Part shown: positions 45,916 through 54,444 of the stretch, piece after piece
Layout of the letters: every line of letters begins with the position of its first letter
How positions within the stretch are numbered: position 1 is the first letter of the stretch
Origin: Plastoroseomonas arctica
Lineage (GTDB): Bacteria; Pseudomonadota; Alphaproteobacteria; Acetobacterales; Acetobacteraceae
Assembly (NCBI RefSeq): GCF_018128965.1
Contig: NZ_JAAEDH010000001.1
Location: 124,001 to 188,000, forward strand
Length of the DNA stretch: 64,000 bases
Direction: 5' to 3'
The notes under the pieces: generated by a model
Databases searched by the model: none
What the model was told of the DNA's origin: nothing
The model's input: only the letters and a program-made list of their open reading frames with translations
Translations under genes and position numbers: made by a program

Positions 45916-46785
45916 TTGCGCATCGCCGCCTTCACGATGGTGCACAACGAGGCGGATTTCCTGCCGCTCTGGGTGCGCCACTACGGGCGCGAGTTCGGCG
46001 TCGAGAACCTCTACTGCATCGACCATGGCTCCGATGACGGCTGCACCGATGGCCTTGGCATCTCCGTCACGCGCTTTCCGCGCAGCCGGAAATTCGACAC
46101 CGCCGTGCGCTCCTTCCTGGTCGCGAACTTCCACGCCTCGCTGCTGCGTACGCACGACGTCGTCGTCTTCAGCGACGCGGACGAGTTCCTGGTCGCGGAT
46201 CCGGCGAAGTTCACCGGGCTGCGCGAGGCGATCGCCGCGTCCGGCGCGCCGCTGCTCCGCGCGATGGGGCTCGACGTGCTGCACGAACCGGCGCGGGAGG
46301 CAGCATTCGATCGCCGCCTGCCGATCCTGGCGCAGCGGCGGCGGGTGAAATTCGCCAGGCACTACTGCAAGACGCTCATCGCCTCAGTGCCGGTGCGCTG
46401 GGGGCCGGGCTTTCACGCCTGTTCGTCGCATGTTCAACCCAGCGGCGAGCTGTTCCTGTTCCACCTGAAATACGCCGACCGCGACATCTTCATCCGCAGC
46501 CTGGAAACGCGCCGCCAGGTCGAGCGCTCGGCGATCGATGTGGACAAGGGCTATGGCTACCAATGGAGGATGGGCACGGCGGAATACCTCGATCTCGCCT
46601 ATGCGAACCCGGCCTTGGCGCCGCCCGGCGGCGATGCGGCGCTCGCCCCGTTCGACGCCTACATGGAGCACTGGCGCACGCAGATCATCGACAACGCCGT
46701 CATGCCCGACGAATGGCTCACCCCGCCGGTGGTCCTGCCGGAGCGATTCCGCGACACCATCCCGGGGCTTGCGGCACCGGCCTGA
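45916..46785 (+). CDS. GT2/GT92-type glycosyltransferase
   Basis: Glycosyltransferase of 289 residues with the opening IAAFTMVHNEADFLPLWVRHYG, HGSDDG and the metal-binding VVFSDADEF. This arrangement is typical of GT92/DUF23-like enzymes that act on surface glycans. No ATG fits the N-terminus; TTG 45916 is chosen because GGGAGAG lies 5 nt upstream. It is downstream of the ELM1-like gene on the same strand. Confidence 0.8.
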   Translation: MRIAAFTMVHNEADFLPLWVRHYGREFGVENLYCIDHGSDDGCTDGLGISVTRFPRSRKFDTAVRSFLVANFHASLLRTHDVVVFSDADEFLVADPAKFTGLREAIAASGAPLLRAMGLDVLHEPAREAAFDRRLPILAQRRRVKFARHYCKTLIASVPVRWGPGFHACSSHVQPSGELFLFHLKYADRDIFIRSLETRRQVERSAIDVDKGYGYQWRMGTAEYLDLAYANPALAPPGGDAALAPFDAYMEHWRTQIIDNAVMPDEWLTPPVVLPERFRDTIPGLAAPA

Positions 46786-46790
46786 TGCCA

Positions 46791-47046
46791 TCAGCTCCCA
46801 CCGTGAGCAGCGCGGCGCGCGTCGCAGGCAGGGCGAGGAGCACCAGCACAGTGCTCCGCCCATCCCTTTCGGCGGACATCAACAGCGAGCCAGGTGAAAA
46901 GCACGGGGAGCGCGAGCGCGATCAGCCACTCGGGAAAGGTCGCGTCGGTCAGCATCCCGTCGCGCGCACCCATGATGAAGAAGCCGGGTCCCGAGGATCA
47001 GGGCGCGTACGAGGACCAAGCCGATGTGAACAGGACCATCCCGCAT
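46791..47046 (-). pseudogene. Possible frameshifted small membrane protein
   Basis: Downstream of purC two open frames join if one base is shifted near 46990-46995. The first part is MRDGPVHIGLVLVRALILG from ATG 47046. The second continues GFFIMGARDGMLTDATFPEW, then LIALALPVLFTWLAVDVRRKG, to the stop at 46791. Together they look like a small protein with one or two membrane helices. A real frameshift, an assembly error or chance are all possible. No family is recognised. Confidence 0.3.
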
Positions 47047-47074
47047 CGAGCGCCGCGCGGGATGGAAGATCCAG

Positions 47075-48046
47075 TCAGCCCGCCATGAAGCCCGCCAGGT
47101 TGCGGCGGATACGCGTGAGCACCGCCTCGTCGGTGGGCGGCAGCGGGAAGTCCGTGCCGGTGATCGCCTCATAGACGCTGATGTAGATCCGCGACGCCTC
47201 GAGGTTCACCTCGGCGGGGATTTCCGGGATCGCGTCCACATAGGGGTCGCAGCGCGCGACGACCCAGCTGCGGACGAAATCCTTGTCGAAGCTCTGCGGC
47301 GTCTGCCCGGCGCGGTGGCTCTCGGCGAACCAGTAGCGGCTTGAATCGGGCGTGTGGATCTCATCGGCGAGGACGATGGCGCCCGCTTCGTCGAAGCCGA
47401 ATTCATATTTCGTGTCAGCGAGGATGAGGCCGCGCTCCGCAGCCACCTCGCGCCCGCGGGCGAACAGCGCGAGCGCGCGGGCGGAGACCTCCTCCCACTG
47501 CGCGCGCGTGAGCAGGCCCTCCGCCAGGATGCGCTCGGCGCTCAGCTCCTCGTCATGGCCGGCGTCAAAGGCCTTGGTGGTTGGCGTGATGATGGTCTGG
47601 GGCAGCTTCTGGTTGGCCAGCAGGCCGTCGGGGAAATGATGGCCGTAAATCTCCCGCCGACCGGCCTTGTACATGGTCAGGATGGCCGTGGACGTCGTCC
47701 CGGCCAGGTAGTCCCGCACCACGATCTCGACCGGCATGATGGCGAGGCGCTTGCACAGCAGCGCGTTCGGATCGGGGTAGGACAGCACGTGGTTCGGGCA
47801 GAGATCCGCCGTGCGTTCGAACCAGAACCGCGCGGTCTGCGTCAGCACCTCGCCCTTCAGCGGCACGGCGGTGATGATGCGGTCAAAGGCGCTCAGCCGG
47901 TCGGTCGCGATGATGATGCGGCGCCCGTCCGGCAGGTCGTAGTTCTCACGCACCTTGCCCCGGTAATGGCCAGGCAGCTCCGGGATGAACGCGTCCTGCA
48001 ACGCGTGACCGGCATAGGGGCGGAGATCTTCGAGTGTATGGGTCAT
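47075..48046 (-). CDS. purC: Phosphoribosylaminoimidazole-succinocarboxamide synthase
   Basis: ATP-dependent ligation of CAIR and aspartate to SAICAR in purine synthesis. The 323-residue form is the long, ADE1-like type, longer than the approximately 237-residue E. coli enzyme. Signature motifs are [50 protein letters not shown] and [12 protein letters not shown]. It is a single gene away from other pur genes. Confidence 0.95.
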   Translation of the reverse strand: MTHTLEDLRPYAGHALQDAFIPELPGHYRGKVRENYDLPDGRRIIIATDRLSAFDRIITAVPLKGEVLTQTARFWFERTADLCPNHVLSYPDPNALLCKRLAIMPVEIVVRDYLAGTTSTAILTMYKAGRREIYGHHFPDGLLANQKLPQTIITPTTKAFDAGHDEELSAERILAEGLLTRAQWEEVSARALALFARGREVAAERGLILADTKYEFGFDEAGAIVLADEIHTPDSSRYWFAESHRAGQTPQSFDKDFVRSWVVARCDPYVDAIPEIPAEVNLEASRIYISVYEAITGTDFPLPPTDEAVLTRIRRNLAGFMAG

Positions 48047-48087
48047 GCGCCGTCATAGCGCGGCGTGTGCCGCGCGATAAAGCGGCG

Positions 48088-48705
48088 CTAGACTAGGTCG
48101 CCCAGATACTCCCAGCTGCCGCCCGGCGTGGTGCGCTGCAGGATCCAGTTACGCAGATCCTTGGGCAGGGTGTGCTTGCCGTCGAGGTCGATGAAGTAGC
48201 CCACGCTCTCGTCGCCCTTGGCCGCGATCTGGTAGGCCAGGACGACGTATTCCGAGCAATACAGCGTTGTGACGAAAGGCCCGTCCGCGCCGAGCCGCAG
48301 CAGGTACTTGGCCACGCGCCCCTTGGCAGAGGAGCCGTAATCCGAGGTGCCGGTCCAGCTTTTGAAGAAGGCGCGGCCCTTGCCGTAGCTGCACCGCGTG
48401 GACAGCGCCACGGCGGCATCGGCGATCTTCTTCTCCGCGCTCACCCCGCCCTGGGTGATGAAGCGCAGTGACTTGCACCGGAACACGCCGGTGGGACCGC
48501 GACCCTGCGCCCAGGTGCCGGCCTCGTCCTGGGTGACGCCCTTCGAGGAGGTCGCGTGATAGACGATGTTCGGACGATCCACGCGGCCGCTCGCTGCGTT
48601 GATGCTCGTCGTGCCTGCGACCAGCCCGCAATGGGAGACAGTGTTGCTGGCGGCGGTGATCAGGATATCGCCCAGCTTGAGGGTTTTCGGATCGACTGCC
48701 GGCAC
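48088..48705 (-). CDS. YiiX-like permuted papain-fold (NlpC/P60-related) protein
   Basis: A 205-residue protein. GTG 48705 follows GGAGG at 5 nt and is preferred over GTG 48717. The order of catalytic motifs is permuted relative to NlpC/P60: the histidine comes first (LKLGDILITAASNTVSHCGLV) and the cysteine later (TLYCSEYVVLAYQ), as in YiiX/YebB-like proteins. Such enzymes are predicted amidases or acyl-processing proteins. There is no export signal, so it is cytoplasmic unless secreted another way. Substrate unknown. Confidence 0.7.
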   Translation of the reverse strand: MPAVDPKTLKLGDILITAASNTVSHCGLVAGTTSINAASGRVDRPNIVYHATSSKGVTQDEAGTWAQGRGPTGVFRCKSLRFITQGGVSAEKKIADAAVALSTRCSYGKGRAFFKSWTGTSDYGSSAKGRVAKYLLRLGADGPFVTTLYCSEYVVLAYQIAAKGDESVGYFIDLDGKHTLPKDLRNWILQRTTPGGSWEYLGDLV

Positions 48706-48893
48706 GATGACCTCCACAGACCTTCAGGGATCGAAACGATAGCATTTTGATCGACCCTGTCGCTGGTCATTCGATGCTCATGAGGAATATTTCGTCGCCT
48801 TCAGGTCCTGGTGACCCGCCCTGCGGGGGTGGCCCCTTGCCGCCGGCGCGCCTGGACGCCACTCTCCGCCCCCTTTCGGCAGGACCACGCCCC

Positions 48894-49964
48894 ATGACAA
48901 AAACGCACCGCATCGCCGTCATTCCCGGCGACGGCATCGGCAAGGAAACGGTTCCCGAGGGGCTGCGCGTGCTCGACGCCGCGGCGCGCCGCTTTGGTTT
49001 CGACCTCGCGCTCACGCATTACGACTGGTCCTGCGAGACCTACGAGAAAACCGGCAAGATGATGCCCGATGACGGCATCGACCAGCTGCGCGATAGCGAG
49101 TCCGTCTTCCTCGGCGCGGTCGGCTGGCCCGGCGTGCCGGACCACATCTCGCTCTGGGGCCTGCTGATCCCGATCCGGCGGCAATTCGATCAGTATGTCA
49201 GCCTGCGCCCCTGCAAGCTGCTGCCGGGGTCCAAGACGCCGCTGGCGAACCGTACGCCCGCCGAAATCGATTTCTACGTCGTGCGCGAGAATACCGAGGG
49301 CGAGTATTCCTCCGTCGGCGGGCGGATGTTCCCGGGCACCGAGCGCGAATTCGTCTCGCAGCAATCCATCCTGACGCGCATCGGCACCGACCGCATCATC
49401 AAATACGCCTTCGAGCTGGCGATGAAGCGGCCGCGCAAGAAGCTCACCAGCGCCACCAAGTCGAACGGCATCACCTTCACCATGCCCTATTGGGACGAGC
49501 GCTTCGCTGAAATGGGCAAGTCCTACCCGGAGGTGACGACCGACCAGTTCCACATCGACATTCTCTGCGCCCATTTCGTGCAGCACCCGGACTGGTTCGA
49601 CGTGGTGGTGGGCTCCAACCTGTTCGGCGACATCCTCTCCGACCTCGGGCCCGCGGTTGCGGGGTCGATCGGCATCGCGGCCTCGGCCAACATCAACCCG
49701 GAGAAGAATCACCCCTCGATGTTCGAGCCGGTGCATGGGTCGGCCCCCGACATTGCGGGGAAGTTCATCTGCAACCCGATCGGGCAGATCTGGTCAGGCG
49801 CGATGATGCTCGACCACCTGGGCGAGCCGGAGGCCGCAAAGGCGATCACCACCGCGATCGAGAAGCTGCTCGCCGAAGGCGGGCCGCGCACCCGCGACAT
49901 GGGTGGCCAGGCCGGCACCGAGGATGTCGGCCGCGCCATCGCCGAAGCGGTCGCGGCATCGTGA
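48894..49964 (+). CDS. Tartrate/D-malate dehydrogenase (isopropylmalate dehydrogenase family)
   Basis: NAD-dependent decarboxylating beta-hydroxyacid dehydrogenase of 356 residues. The start is ATG 48894. Motifs are IPGDGIGKE, the substrate-loop arginines in SLRPCKLLPG, ENTEGEYSSVGG, the catalytic lysine region TKSNGITFTMPYWDE, the metal-site DILSDL and the NAD loop FEPVHGSAPDIAGK. The loop before SLRP (ISLWGLLIPIRRQFDQYV) is that of TtuC/D-malate dehydrogenase rather than LeuB. The stop overlaps the DUF3297 gene. Confidence 0.88.
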   Translation: MTKTHRIAVIPGDGIGKETVPEGLRVLDAAARRFGFDLALTHYDWSCETYEKTGKMMPDDGIDQLRDSESVFLGAVGWPGVPDHISLWGLLIPIRRQFDQYVSLRPCKLLPGSKTPLANRTPAEIDFYVVRENTEGEYSSVGGRMFPGTEREFVSQQSILTRIGTDRIIKYAFELAMKRPRKKLTSATKSNGITFTMPYWDERFAEMGKSYPEVTTDQFHIDILCAHFVQHPDWFDVVVGSNLFGDILSDLGPAVAGSIGIAASANINPEKNHPSMFEPVHGSAPDIAGKFICNPIGQIWSGAMMLDHLGEPEAAKAITTAIEKLLAEGGPRTRDMGGQAGTEDVGRAIAEAVAAS

Positions 49965-50227
49965 GCGCTCTTCCCGACCGCCTCTCCAACGACCCGAGCA
50001 GCCCGTTCTACGACGAGGCGCTGCTGGCGCAGGGCGTGGGCATCCGCTTCAAGGGTGTCGAGAAAACCAATGTGGAGGAATATTGCGTCTCCGAAGGCTG
50101 GGTGCGGGTGTCGCTGGGCAAGACGCTCGACCGGCGCGGCCGGCCGCTGACGATGAAGCTCAACGGCGCGGTCGAACCGTATCTGCGCAGCATAAGCCCG
50201 CTTGATGCGGCGCCGCCTCCGGACTAG
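49961..50227 (+). CDS. DUF3297 family protein
   Basis: An 88-residue conserved protein starting at GTG 49961, which overlaps the dehydrogenase stop by 4 nt. The pattern LPDRLSNDPSSPFYDEALL, IRFKGVEKTNVEEYCVSEGWVRV and the C-terminal GRPLTMKLNGAVEPYL is characteristic. Function is unknown. Coupling to a TtuC-like gene suggests a shared transcript but not a shared role. Confidence 0.82.
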   Translation: MSALPDRLSNDPSSPFYDEALLAQGVGIRFKGVEKTNVEEYCVSEGWVRVSLGKTLDRRGRPLTMKLNGAVEPYLRSISPLDAAPPPD

Positions 50228-50241
50228 TCTTTGCTGACACA

Positions 50242-50256
50242 TGCGAGTGATTCGCA
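50242..50256. promoter_or_regulatory. Fur/Mur-like palindromic operator
   Basis: TGCGAGTGATTCGCA is one mismatch from the alphaproteobacterial Fur/Mur consensus TGCRAATNATTYGCA, and the flanking A and T extend the palindrome to 17 bp. It lies 22-36 nt upstream of the small gene at 50278. Control by iron, manganese or both is inferred from the motif alone. Confidence 0.55.
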
Positions 50257-50277
50257 TCTGGAGGCTCGGACTGACCT

Positions 50278-50517
50278 ATGGGTAGCGACTTCAGCCATAT
50301 CGCCCGCCGCTGCGAACGCGCCGTCGTCACCGCCTATCGCGAGCTGCGCGTGGTCGGCAATCCCGACCTCGCTGCGTTCCGCGCCTGCACCGCGCTGTAT
50401 CGCATCCACCACCCCGAGGCCTCGGTGAACGAGGCGCGGCTGCTGGTCTCCGAATGGATCGACCATCACGTCGTGCGTGGCGACACCGGCCCGACGGATG
50501 GTTGCGACTGCCCCTGA
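50278..50517 (+). CDS. Small conserved-looking protein, unknown
   Basis: A 79-residue protein, mostly helical by composition, rich in Arg, Ala and Glu, and ending in GCDCP, which could bind metal or form a disulfide. ATG 50278 is preceded by GGAGG at a longer than usual spacing. A Fur/Mur-like palindrome lies just upstream. No family is recognised. It converges on the VWA gene, 10 nt apart. Confidence 0.6.
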   Translation: MGSDFSHIARRCERAVVTAYRELRVVGNPDLAAFRACTALYRIHHPEASVNEARLLVSEWIDHHVVRGDTGPTDGCDCP

Positions 50518-50527
50518 GGGCTAACGG

Positions 50528-52468
50528 CTACTCCACGACGACGGGCACGCGCGCCAGCACCACGGCGCGCGATGTCGCGGACACGTAGCGAAGCTCATAC
50601 GAACCGGGTTCGGCAGGCGCATTGATGCTGGCGCGCCCATCGGTGATCCCTTCGAGATAGGTATCGCTGCCGCCCATGCGCTCCTCCGGCGGGTCGCCGG
50701 CGCGCGCGAAGGTCAGGTAGTCCGACGCGGCGGCAGGCCCTTCGAAGCGCAACGCGATTTCGGCGCCGCGTAGCGCTCGCGCCGGCGCTTCCACCCGGGC
50801 GACGCCCGCGCTGACCGCGACCGCGACGCGCTGGAGCACCTCGCGCTGGCGCACATAGCGCAGCTCCTGCGCACCGGCGTCGGGTAGGGGCTGCAGGAGC
50901 ACCGGCGAGCCGGAGCTGACCAGCCCACGCAGCCAATGGCCATCAACATAGTCCCCATCCGGCGTGCCAACGGCAACGACCCCTATCCAGTCGTCGTCGG
51001 TCGGGGTGCCGGTGAAGGCGACGCTCATCGGATAGCCCGTGCGCGCGGTGGCGGACGCCGTCATGCGCAGGGAGGACGCGACCACCCGCAGCGGCCGGCG
51101 CGCGAGCACGACGCCCTCGCTCGCATCCACATAGCGCAACTCGTATTCGCCGATGGCGGTGGGCGCGGTCATCTCGCCGCTGCGCGGCTCGGTCATGCGG
51201 ACCTCGTTGCCGACTGAGGCGCCGGCCTGCGTGCCGATTTCCAGCCACAGCCCGTCGCCGGTCGGCCCTTCGACGGTGAACGCCACGGGCGTTCCAGCCT
51301 CGACCGCGTCGGGTGCGGTGATCCGCGCGGTGAAGGGCTGCACCGCGATGCGCGCCGTGCCGATCACGGCGCCGGTGCGGGCGTGCAGGTAGCGCAGCTC
51401 GTAGTCACCAGCGGTGGCGGGCATGCGCATCGCCGCAGGGTTGCCGGCCCTGGTCGCCACATAGGGCCGCGACTCCAGCGGCGACGTTGCGCCGGCGGCA
51501 ATGATGGCAATGACGTCGCCTGGCTCGTCCGGCCCCCGCCAGGCGATTGGAAGGGTCGCGATCGCGGCGGGCGTGGCGGTCTCCGGCGTCAGCGTCGCGG
51601 TCGGCACCGGCAGAGTGATCGGAACCACGATGCGCGCCGGCACATTGGCGGTGACGGTCGCCTCGACCGCGCCGCTGCGCCCGGCGGCGATGCCGGCCAC
51701 GCGATAGCGGCCCGGCGCGAGCGCGACGTCGCCTGTCACGTCCTCCAGGAAGGCGGTGTCCTCGCCGATCCGTGTCACCGCGAAGCGCGCGCCGTCCAGC
51801 GCGCGCGGACCATCCATCGCGACCAGCGGAATCCGTCGCTGCGCCGCGACCTGCGCGGGCCGCGCAGCTGCCACCTGGCGCAGCGCGGCGCCGAGCTCGC
51901 TTGCGTTCTGCGCCGCGATGAATCGCCCGCCGGTGCGCTCGGCGAGGCAGGAGACCCGCGCCCGCTCCGCCGGCGTGCGCAGGTCGAAGCCCACCACATG
52001 GATGGTGAAGGCGGCATTGCTGCGTTCCAGCTCGGCCGCCAGCGCGCAGGGATCGCCCTCGCAGGTCTCGATGCCGTCGGTGACGAGGATCACCGTGCCG
52101 CCGCGCCGCGCGACATCCAGAGCGGTAGCGGCCTGGCGGAGCGATTCCGTGATCGGCGTGCGCCCGCGCGGCACCATCGCATCGGTTGCGCCCGCGAGGC
52201 GCGCGGCATCCAGCGCGCCCAGCGGCACCAGCATTTCGATATCGCCGCAGTCATTGGCGCGGCGATGGCCATAGGCCATGAGCCCGACGCGCCCACCCGG
52301 CGGCAGCGCGCCGTACAGCGTCCGCGCCGCCTCGCGCGCGATCTCGATCTTCGTCCGCCCATCGATGCGTCCCCACATCGAGCCCGAGGCGTCGAAGATG
52401 ATTACCGTCTCCTGTGCCCGCGCCGCGGACGACAGCAGCAAGACAATCAGCACAACAACTGCGCGCAT
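50528..52468 (-). CDS. Secreted VWA-domain protein with four ELRY repeats
   Basis: A 646-residue exported protein. The signal peptide (VVVLIVLLLSSAARA, 4-18) is followed by a von Willebrand A domain (about 20-200) with an intact MIDAS motif DASGSM (26-31), a conserved Thr104 (GRTPITESL) and DGIETC. After a linker come four repeats of about 90 residues, each ending in YELRYV or a variant (ELRY at 357, 443, 535 and 625). The repeats look like beta-sandwich modules, suggesting protein-protein binding in the periplasm or on the surface. Confidence 0.85.
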   Translation of the reverse strand: MRAVVVLIVLLLSSAARAQETVIIFDASGSMWGRIDGRTKIEIAREAARTLYGALPPGGRVGLMAYGHRRANDCGDIEMLVPLGALDAARLAGATDAMVPRGRTPITESLRQAATALDVARRGGTVILVTDGIETCEGDPCALAAELERSNAAFTIHVVGFDLRTPAERARVSCLAERTGGRFIAAQNASELGAALRQVAAARPAQVAAQRRIPLVAMDGPRALDGARFAVTRIGEDTAFLEDVTGDVALAPGRYRVAGIAAGRSGAVEATVTANVPARIVVPITLPVPTATLTPETATPAAIATLPIAWRGPDEPGDVIAIIAAGATSPLESRPYVATRAGNPAAMRMPATAGDYELRYLHARTGAVIGTARIAVQPFTARITAPDAVEAGTPVAFTVEGPTGDGLWLEIGTQAGASVGNEVRMTEPRSGEMTAPTAIGEYELRYVDASEGVVLARRPLRVVASSLRMTASATARTGYPMSVAFTGTPTDDDWIGVVAVGTPDGDYVDGHWLRGLVSSGSPVLLQPLPDAGAQELRYVRQREVLQRVAVAVSAGVARVEAPARALRGAEIALRFEGPAAASDYLTFARAGDPPEERMGGSDTYLEGITDGRASINAPAEPGSYELRYVSATSRAVVLARVPVVVE

Positions 52469-52705
52469 GGGTCGGACGCCTCGTTTCGAAATCGTCCCGG
52501 CGGCGCGAGAATGCGGCGCCGGCGCGCCGGCATCAAGATACAGGGCATGACCGCGCTATGCGTAAGGACAGCATTCGAGGATGTGGAGCCCCGATGGCTT
52601 GAAGAACCCTGATCCACCAACGCTTGTGTGACCCACATCGGTCGGGCGAGCGGGCAACTCGGTTGAACGCGATCGGTTCCCCTTGCTCACAAGGAGGACT
52701 GCGTC

Positions 52706-53629
52706 ATGTTCCTACGGATCGATAAGCTGCAAGCCGAACTTCCCGCCCCCAAGCGCCGCGACCCGAATGCGGCTGCCGCGCTGCAGGAATTGCTCGGCGG
52801 CAAGTACGGCGAGATGTCCACGCTCAACAACTACATGTTCCAGAGCTTCAACTTTCGCAGCAAGGAAAAGCTCCGCCCCTTCTACAGCCTGGTCGCTTCC
52901 ATCACCGCCGAGGAGCTCGGCCATGTCGAGCTGGTGAGCAACGGCGTGGCGATGCTGAACAACGGGCCCGACAGCGATCTCGACGAGAGCGATGGCGGCG
53001 ACATCAGCGGTGCGCCCTTCGAGGCGATGAAGGACATCCGCCTCGCGGCCGGGTTCTATTCGAACGGCGGCGGCGCGATGCCGATGAACAGCAACGGCGC
53101 CTCGTGGAACATGGACTTCGTCACCACCACCGGGAACGTCGTGGTGGACCTGCTGCACAACTTCCATCTCGAATGCGGCGCGCGCCTGCACAAGCTGCGC
53201 GTCTACGAGTCACTCAGCGACCCGACGGGGCGTGAGGTCTGCGGCTACCTGCTCGTGCGCGGTTCGGTGCATGCCCACGCCTATGCGCTGGCGCTGAAGC
53301 AGATCACCGGTGTCTCCATCGAGGACATGCTGCCGACGCCGAACATCGATCTTTCCAACATCCCGGAGTGCCAGAAGTACCTCGACGAAGGCTCACACCG
53401 TCGCCTCTATACCTTCAGCCCGAGCAACTACAAGGAGATGGCGGGCATCTGGGGCAATGGCGAGATGGCGTTGCCCGGCGACCCCGATGGCGAGCTGACC
53501 GTCGTCGACGGTGCACCGGAAGGCGGCAAGATCCACCAGCTGACTGGTGTTCCTTCGGCCTTCACGCCCGACTATGCGCCTGAGGAAATGTTCGAGATCG
53601 CCGAGAAGCTCTACAAGAAGGCGCGCTGA
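52706..53629 (+). CDS. Manganese catalase family protein
   Basis: Non-haem dimanganese catalase that disproportionates hydrogen peroxide; 307 residues in a ferritin-like fold. ATG 52706 has AAGGAGG. Likely metal ligands are Glu36 (KYGEMSTL), Glu70 with His73 (AEELGHVE), Glu157 (FHLECGAR) and His190 (RGSVHAHA). The C-terminal third is the loop-rich tail seen in the family. It is monocistronic, with a 237-bp upstream region. Confidence 0.88.
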   Translation: MFLRIDKLQAELPAPKRRDPNAAAALQELLGGKYGEMSTLNNYMFQSFNFRSKEKLRPFYSLVASITAEELGHVELVSNGVAMLNNGPDSDLDESDGGDISGAPFEAMKDIRLAAGFYSNGGGAMPMNSNGASWNMDFVTTTGNVVVDLLHNFHLECGARLHKLRVYESLSDPTGREVCGYLLVRGSVHAHAYALALKQITGVSIEDMLPTPNIDLSNIPECQKYLDEGSHRRLYTFSPSNYKEMAGIWGNGEMALPGDPDGELTVVDGAPEGGKIHQLTGVPSAFTPDYAPEEMFEIAEKLYKKAR

Positions 53630-53635
53630 ACAACA

Positions 53636-53664
53636 GATGCGCGCCGCAACGTGCGGCGCGCATC
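53636..53664. terminator. Bidirectional hairpin between convergent genes
   Basis: A perfect 13-bp stem, GATGCGCGCCGCA and its complement, with loop ACG. It starts 6 nt after the catalase stop and runs into the stop codon of the racemase gene. Confidence 0.65.
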
Positions 53665-54358
53665 ATCCGGCCGGCCGCGCCCAGCTGATCGCGGCGCGTG
53701 CCAGTCCGTCGATCGTGTCCGCGACCGGGAAGGGCAGGGCAGGGCCCGCCAGGATGCCGAGCGGAATTTCCGTGCAGCCCAGCACTACGGCCTGTGCACC
53801 GCGCGCGACAAGGCGCGACGCCATCTCGGCTAACGGCGCGTAGGCATCGGCGACGCGGTTCGCCTTCACCTCGGCGATCGCCGGCGTCACCAAGGTGGCC
53901 ATTTCCGCGTCGTCTGGCGTGATCACCTCATAGTCCAGCCGCTCCTGATACAGGCGCATCGCGAGCGTCGCCGCGGTGCCCATCAGCCCGATCTTCCCCG
54001 AACGAACGCCAAGCCGCACAAGCTCGGCAGCGGCGGCATCGACAATGTGCAGGATCGGCAGATCGGTCTTCATCCGCATCCGGTCGAACCAGCCATGCGC
54101 CGTGTTGCAGGGGATGGCGATGGCGCCGCAGCCGGCCGCTTCCAGACCGCGAATGCCACGCAGCAGTGCGGGCAGCGGGTCCGGCCCGGTGCCGTCATGG
54201 CCGAGCTTGCGGTCCGGCACGCGCGGATCCGACCACAGGACAGCCGGGATATGATCCTGGTCGCGGGCCGCGGGCGTGAGCAGCGTCAGGCGCAGCATGA
54301 AATGCGCCGAGGCCAGAGGACCCATGCCGCCAAGCACGCCGAGGATGCGATCACTCAT
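53663..54358 (-). CDS. Aspartate/glutamate racemase family protein
   Basis: PLP-independent racemase fold, 231 residues from ATG 54358 (GGGAG at 9 nt or so). Both catalytic cysteines are present: Cys84 in AIPCNTAHGW and Cys195 in VVLGCTEIPLG. The N-terminal GVLGGMGPLAS loop is typical of the aspartate-racemase group (RacX/YgeA-like). Substrate is probably an amino acid such as aspartate. A separate MurI is expected elsewhere for peptidoglycan. Confidence 0.87.
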   Translation of the reverse strand: MSDRILGVLGGMGPLASAHFMLRLTLLTPAARDQDHIPAVLWSDPRVPDRKLGHDGTGPDPLPALLRGIRGLEAAGCGAIAIPCNTAHGWFDRMRMKTDLPILHIVDAAAAELVRLGVRSGKIGLMGTAATLAMRLYQERLDYEVITPDDAEMATLVTPAIAEVKANRVADAYAPLAEMASRLVARGAQAVVLGCTEIPLGILAGPALPFPVADTIDGLARAAISWARPAG

Positions 54359-54444
54359 GAGATAATTCTCCCGCAGCGGGTGACGCCACCGCGCCTTGTC
54401 TGTATGCCACGCCGCTCCGCCACGCAAAACTCGTAAGGCATTCG

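Noticed and set aside
52469-52705. EcfG-type (GGAAC-N16/17-CGTT) promoter for the Mn catalase
   Set aside because: Only GAAC and ACGCTT are present, at the wrong spacing.
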